Shown: in pieces, positions 27,805-29,732 of the stretch
Numbering within the stretch: the first letter of the stretch is position 1
How the letters are laid out: each line of letters opens with the position of its first letter
Assembly: GCA_002704685.1 (NCBI GenBank)
Contig: PAHD01000037.1
Coordinates: 18,601-48,332, forward strand
Direction: 5' to 3'
DNA length: 29,732 bases
DNA from: Fidelibacterota bacterium
Lineage (GTDB): Bacteria > Fidelibacterota > Marinisomatia > SCGC-AAA003-L08 > D37C17
Position numbers and translations under genes: made by a program
The notes under the pieces: generated by a model
Database searches by the model: none
Told to the model about the DNA's origin: nothing
Seen by the model: the letters and a program-made list of their open reading frames with translations, nothing else

Positions 27805-27852
27805 AATTTAAGTACCTATATAAATTACTTTATATAGGTTTTTTTATTTAGT
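27805..27852. promoter_or_regulatory. Divergent rdgB / tRNA-Phe promoter region with a perfect 11-base inverted repeat
   Basis: ACCTATATAAA (27814-27824) pairs with TTTATATAGGT (27829-27839) around the loop TTAC, followed by seven T on the plus strand (27839-27845). Both arms contain TATATA-like -10 sequences pointing outwards, toward rdgB on the left and the tRNA on the right. It could be a pair of symmetrical promoter elements, an operator, or a hairpin with a U-tract. The sequence alone does not decide. Confidence 0.4.
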
Positions 27853-27925
<73 letters not shown>

Positions 27926-27933
27926 CAATCATT

Positions 27934-27966
27934 AAAAAACCCTCATATTATCAATGAGGGTTTTTT
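27934..27966 (+). terminator. Rho-independent terminator after tRNA-Phe
   Basis: AAAAAACCCTCAT (27934-27946) pairs perfectly with ATGAGGGTTTTTT (27954-27966) around the seven-base loop ATTATCA. The A-tract/T-tract flanks make it potentially bidirectional. It should end the tRNA transcript and isolate it from the SMR operon. Confidence 0.9.
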
Positions 27967-27994
27967 GTTTTAATATTATATAATAGATTATAAT
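27965..27994 (+). promoter_or_regulatory. Possible promoter for the SMR-DUF4174 operon
   Basis: TTGTTT (27965-27970) and TATAAT (27989-27994) are separated by 18 bases, 40 bases before the SMR start codon. Another TATAAT lies at 27979-27984. In such AT-rich DNA these matches can occur by chance, so this is a weak call supported mainly by position after a terminator. Confidence 0.35.
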
Positions 27995-28034
27995 TTTCAC
28001 TTAAAGAATTCTAAACTTAATCGAAAGTTTAAAA

Positions 28035-28358
28035 ATGAAATGGATTTACTTATCAATTGCGATTATTGCAGAAGTAATTGCTACCTCATCACTTAAAGAG
28101 AGCGAAGGATTTACTAAAATAATACCTTCAGTAATTACATTTGTTGGATATAGCTTTGCATTTTATTTTCTATCATTAACTTTAAAAGATATACCTATTG
28201 GAATTACATATGCAATTTGGTCAGGAGTTGGGATATGCTTACTATCAATCATTGGATATTTTAGATTTAATCAAATTTTAGATTTAGGATCAATTATTGG
28301 AATCTTATTGATAGGTTTAGGGGTTATAGTTATAAATATATTTTCAAAAACATTATAA
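28035..28358 (+). CDS. Small multidrug resistance (SMR/EmrE-type) efflux protein
   Basis: The 107-residue protein has four predicted membrane helices and works as a dimer exchanging protons for cationic or lipophilic compounds in the inner membrane. The essential membrane Glu is present at position 13 (IAIIAEVIATSSLK), one residue earlier than Glu14 of EmrE. SEGFTKIIPSV, IPIGITYAIWSGVGI and GLGVIVINIFS closely follow EmrE/QacC. The WSGVGI signature favours the EmrE/Qac subgroup over guanidinium exporters (Gdx/SugE), though substrate is not certain. It is followed after four bases by the DUF4174 lipoprotein gene, implying one transcript. Confidence 0.94.
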   Translation: MKWIYLSIAIIAEVIATSSLKESEGFTKIIPSVITFVGYSFAFYFLSLTLKDIPIGITYAIWSGVGICLLSIIGYFRFNQILDLGSIIGILLIGLGVIVINIFSKTL

Positions 28359-28362
28359 ATAA

Positions 28363-28812
28363 ATGAAATTTCCTTTAATAATATTATTACTCATTTTAAG
28401 TTGTATACCTATAGCAAAAAATATTAGCTTTAAAAAAAATGTTCCGTTTAATGAGATTGAAAATATTAACTATTTTAAATGGAAAAATCGTATTCTTATA
28501 ATCATTGATGAAGAAAATAAAATAACTAAAAAAATACGCAGATTTTCAAAAGAGTTTAAAGAACGCGATATGTTAATTATTACAGTAAAAGAAAATAATT
28601 CATTTATAAATAATTATTTAATGAATGATAAATTCTATAAATCAGTCATGAAGAAAATTAAAAATACTAATAAAAAACATAGCTATATTCTAATTGGGAA
28701 AGACGGAACAATTAAAAAAACATACGCATCTAATACTATAATTGATAAAATATTATCTAAAGTTGATTCTATGCCTATGAGAATTAAAGAAGCAAAAAAA
28801 AAATTAATTTGA
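28363..28812 (+). CDS. DUF4174-domain putative lipoprotein
   Basis: The 149-residue protein has a lipoprotein-type signal with lipobox LILSC (Cys14). The remainder matches DUF4174: a first strand RILIIIDEEN, KEFKERDMLIITVKEN, the core SYILIGKDGTIKKTY, and the family's typical end VDSMPMRIKEAKKK. DUF4174 resembles a thioredoxin-like or peroxiredoxin-like fold lacking the catalytic Cys, and no CxxC motif is present here. Its function is unknown. It is strongly basic (many Lys). It is probably co-transcribed with the SMR gene four bases upstream, and its last nine bases overlap the convergent SRPBCC gene. Confidence 0.78.
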   Translation: MKFPLIILLLILSCIPIAKNISFKKNVPFNEIENINYFKWKNRILIIIDEENKITKKIRRFSKEFKERDMLIITVKENNSFINNYLMNDKFYKSVMKKIKNTNKKHSYILIGKDGTIKKTYASNTIIDKILSKVDSMPMRIKEAKKKLI

Positions 28813-29304
28813 AAAGAAACTATGTGTTCCAAATTGATTTTTTGAAACCACTTCACCTGTTTCAATATAATGTCCCAAACCATTCATAACACTATTAATA
28901 TATTTTTGGATCATTGGCCTTATAAAAAAATAAAATGGTATGAAATTAGTAAGTTTACTACCTGAGTTATAAACATATGGGTAAATAGATACTGTCAAAG
29001 ATGAGTGATCTCCAAAATCTTTTATTCTCCAAGAAACAAAAGATTTTGAACCATTTTTTTTACCTATAAATAGATCATAGCCTTCATTGTTTAACCAATT
29101 AACAAATTTTCTTTCTAGAACTAATCCACTATAATAATATATTGTATCACAAGAATTTTGACCTGGCCATTTTGAAACTGGATTTTTATCACAAAAAGGA
29201 TGGAATAATTCCAAATTTGATTTAGAGGAAATAACTTCCCATATTTTAGATGAAGGACCCTGAATTTTCAAATTACCTTTTACTGACCAATGAAAGTTAT
29301 GCAT
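28804..29304 (-). CDS. SRPBCC (START-like) family protein
   Basis: The 166-residue protein shows the helix-grip layout: an opening strand (WSVKGNLKIQGPSSKIWEVI), helix and HPFCDKNPVSKWPGQNSCDTI, then strands FVNWLNNEGYDLFIG, SFVSWRIKD and SSLTVSIYPYVY, and a long C-terminal helix (YINSVMNGLGHYIETGE). These proteins bind hydrophobic ligands in a cavity; the ligand here cannot be inferred. There is no signal peptide, so it is probably cytoplasmic. It lies eight bases after the MAPEG gene on the same strand, so it is probably its operon partner. The assignment rests on fold-like pattern, not on invariant residues. Confidence 0.75.
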   Translation of the reverse strand: MHNFHWSVKGNLKIQGPSSKIWEVISSKSNLELFHPFCDKNPVSKWPGQNSCDTIYYYSGLVLERKFVNWLNNEGYDLFIGKKNGSKSFVSWRIKDFGDHSSLTVSIYPYVYNSGSKLTNFIPFYFFIRPMIQKYINSVMNGLGHYIETGEVVSKNQFGTHSFFSN

Positions 29305-29312
29305 AATAATTA

Positions 29313-29732
29313 CTAAGCTAAAATAGTGCTAATAAACAAATTCATCCAGCCGATTGTAAGACAAATAAGACTTAAAACAAAAGTTAGAAATCTTGGTCTT
29401 ATACTTAAATCACGTTGATTTTGAAGTCTTATCAAAAAGTGTATAAATCTAAAGATTACAAAACCCCACGCTAGATTAACATCAAACTGACTATAAATAT
29501 TTAAATTAATATGTATTAGGCACAATAAATAAAATAATATCGGAATCTCATACATGTTCTGAAATTGATATCTAGCTGACTGTAATTTGTCAGGAAATTC
29601 CCCATCATATAATTGAAACTGATTTAGCTTGATTTTTCTTCTTTTAATAAAACTTCCAGCTAAGAATAATAATCTAAATATTAAAAAAATATTTAAAAAA
29701 GCCATTATACAAAGTGGTAAAATAAATTCCAT
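29313..29732 (-). CDS. MAPEG-family membrane protein
   Basis: This 139-residue, four-helix membrane protein resembles the MAPEG family (membrane-associated proteins in eicosanoid and glutathione metabolism). Key stretches are ARYQFQNMYEIPILFYLLCL in helix 2, and FVIFRFIHFLIRLQNQRDLSIRPRF, which matches the family's R-x-x-H-x-x-I...N-x-x-x-R-x-x-x-F pattern. Bacterial members have unknown or glutathione-linked roles. The ATG occupies the last three bases of the window. Length suggests it is the true start, but an upstream extension cannot be excluded. It is followed after eight bases by the SRPBCC gene. Confidence 0.82.
   Translation of the reverse strand: MEFILPLCIMAFLNIFLIFRLLFLAGSFIKRRKIKLNQFQLYDGEFPDKLQSARYQFQNMYEIPILFYLLCLIHINLNIYSQFDVNLAWGFVIFRFIHFLIRLQNQRDLSIRPRFLTFVLSLICLTIGWMNLFISTILA

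Noticed and set aside
27814..27845. Calling the rdgB/tRNA palindrome a firm terminator
   Set aside because: No rightward gene ends there. It lies directly before the tRNA and in the 5' region of rdgB, so a regulatory or promoter role is at least as likely.

Overview
The window looks like a piece of an AT-rich marine bacterium of the FCB superphylum. Candidatus Marinimicrobia (SAR406) or a close relative is my best guess. The grounds are a type IX secretion core (SprA, PorV/PorQ-type barrels), a TonB receptor fused to a carboxypeptidase-regulatory-like domain, Asp/Asn/Cys-rich secreted proteins with C-terminal dockerin-like repeats, and a clear Shine-Dalgarno sequence before at least one gene, which would be unusual in Bacteroidota. 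This placement is inference; no rRNA gene is present. Almost every base is coding, and no gap reaches 300 bases.

Bases 1-14232 form a probable beta-1,3-glucan (laminarin-type) utilisation locus. A leftward operon starts at 9768 and runs: SSS-family sodium/sugar symporter, a secreted protein of five repeated beta-sandwich-like modules plus a dockerin-like tail, a SusC-like TonB-dependent receptor, and a very large FN3/Cys-rich secreted protein that runs off the left edge. Divergent from it, sharing a 72-base intergenic region, are a GH3 beta-glucosidase and a GH16 lipoprotein glucanase, coupled by a 1-base overlap. A second, modular GH16 enzyme is read leftward and overlaps the first tail to tail. 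No SusD homologue is visible, so the five-module protein may take the glycan-binding role. The expected flow is surface cleavage by GH16, uptake by the TonB receptor, GH3 hydrolysis to glucose, and symport.

Bases 14291-27804 are a leftward type IX secretion operon: rdgB, sprA (2764 codons, with unusual Cys-rich repeats and insertions), an M28 glutaminyl-cyclase-like peptidase, a propeller-like protein with a sorting-type C-terminus, a PorV-like barrel and a PorQ/PorV-like barrel. The modular GH16 gene lies 58 bases beyond, so the secretion machinery and a likely secreted client are adjacent. Cys-rich repeats of one style occur in SprA and in both GH16 proteins.

Bases 27805-29732 are housekeeping and accessory genes: a tRNA-Phe(GAA) with a strong terminator, a rightward SMR exporter plus DUF4174 lipoprotein pair, and a leftward MAPEG plus SRPBCC pair that converges on it.
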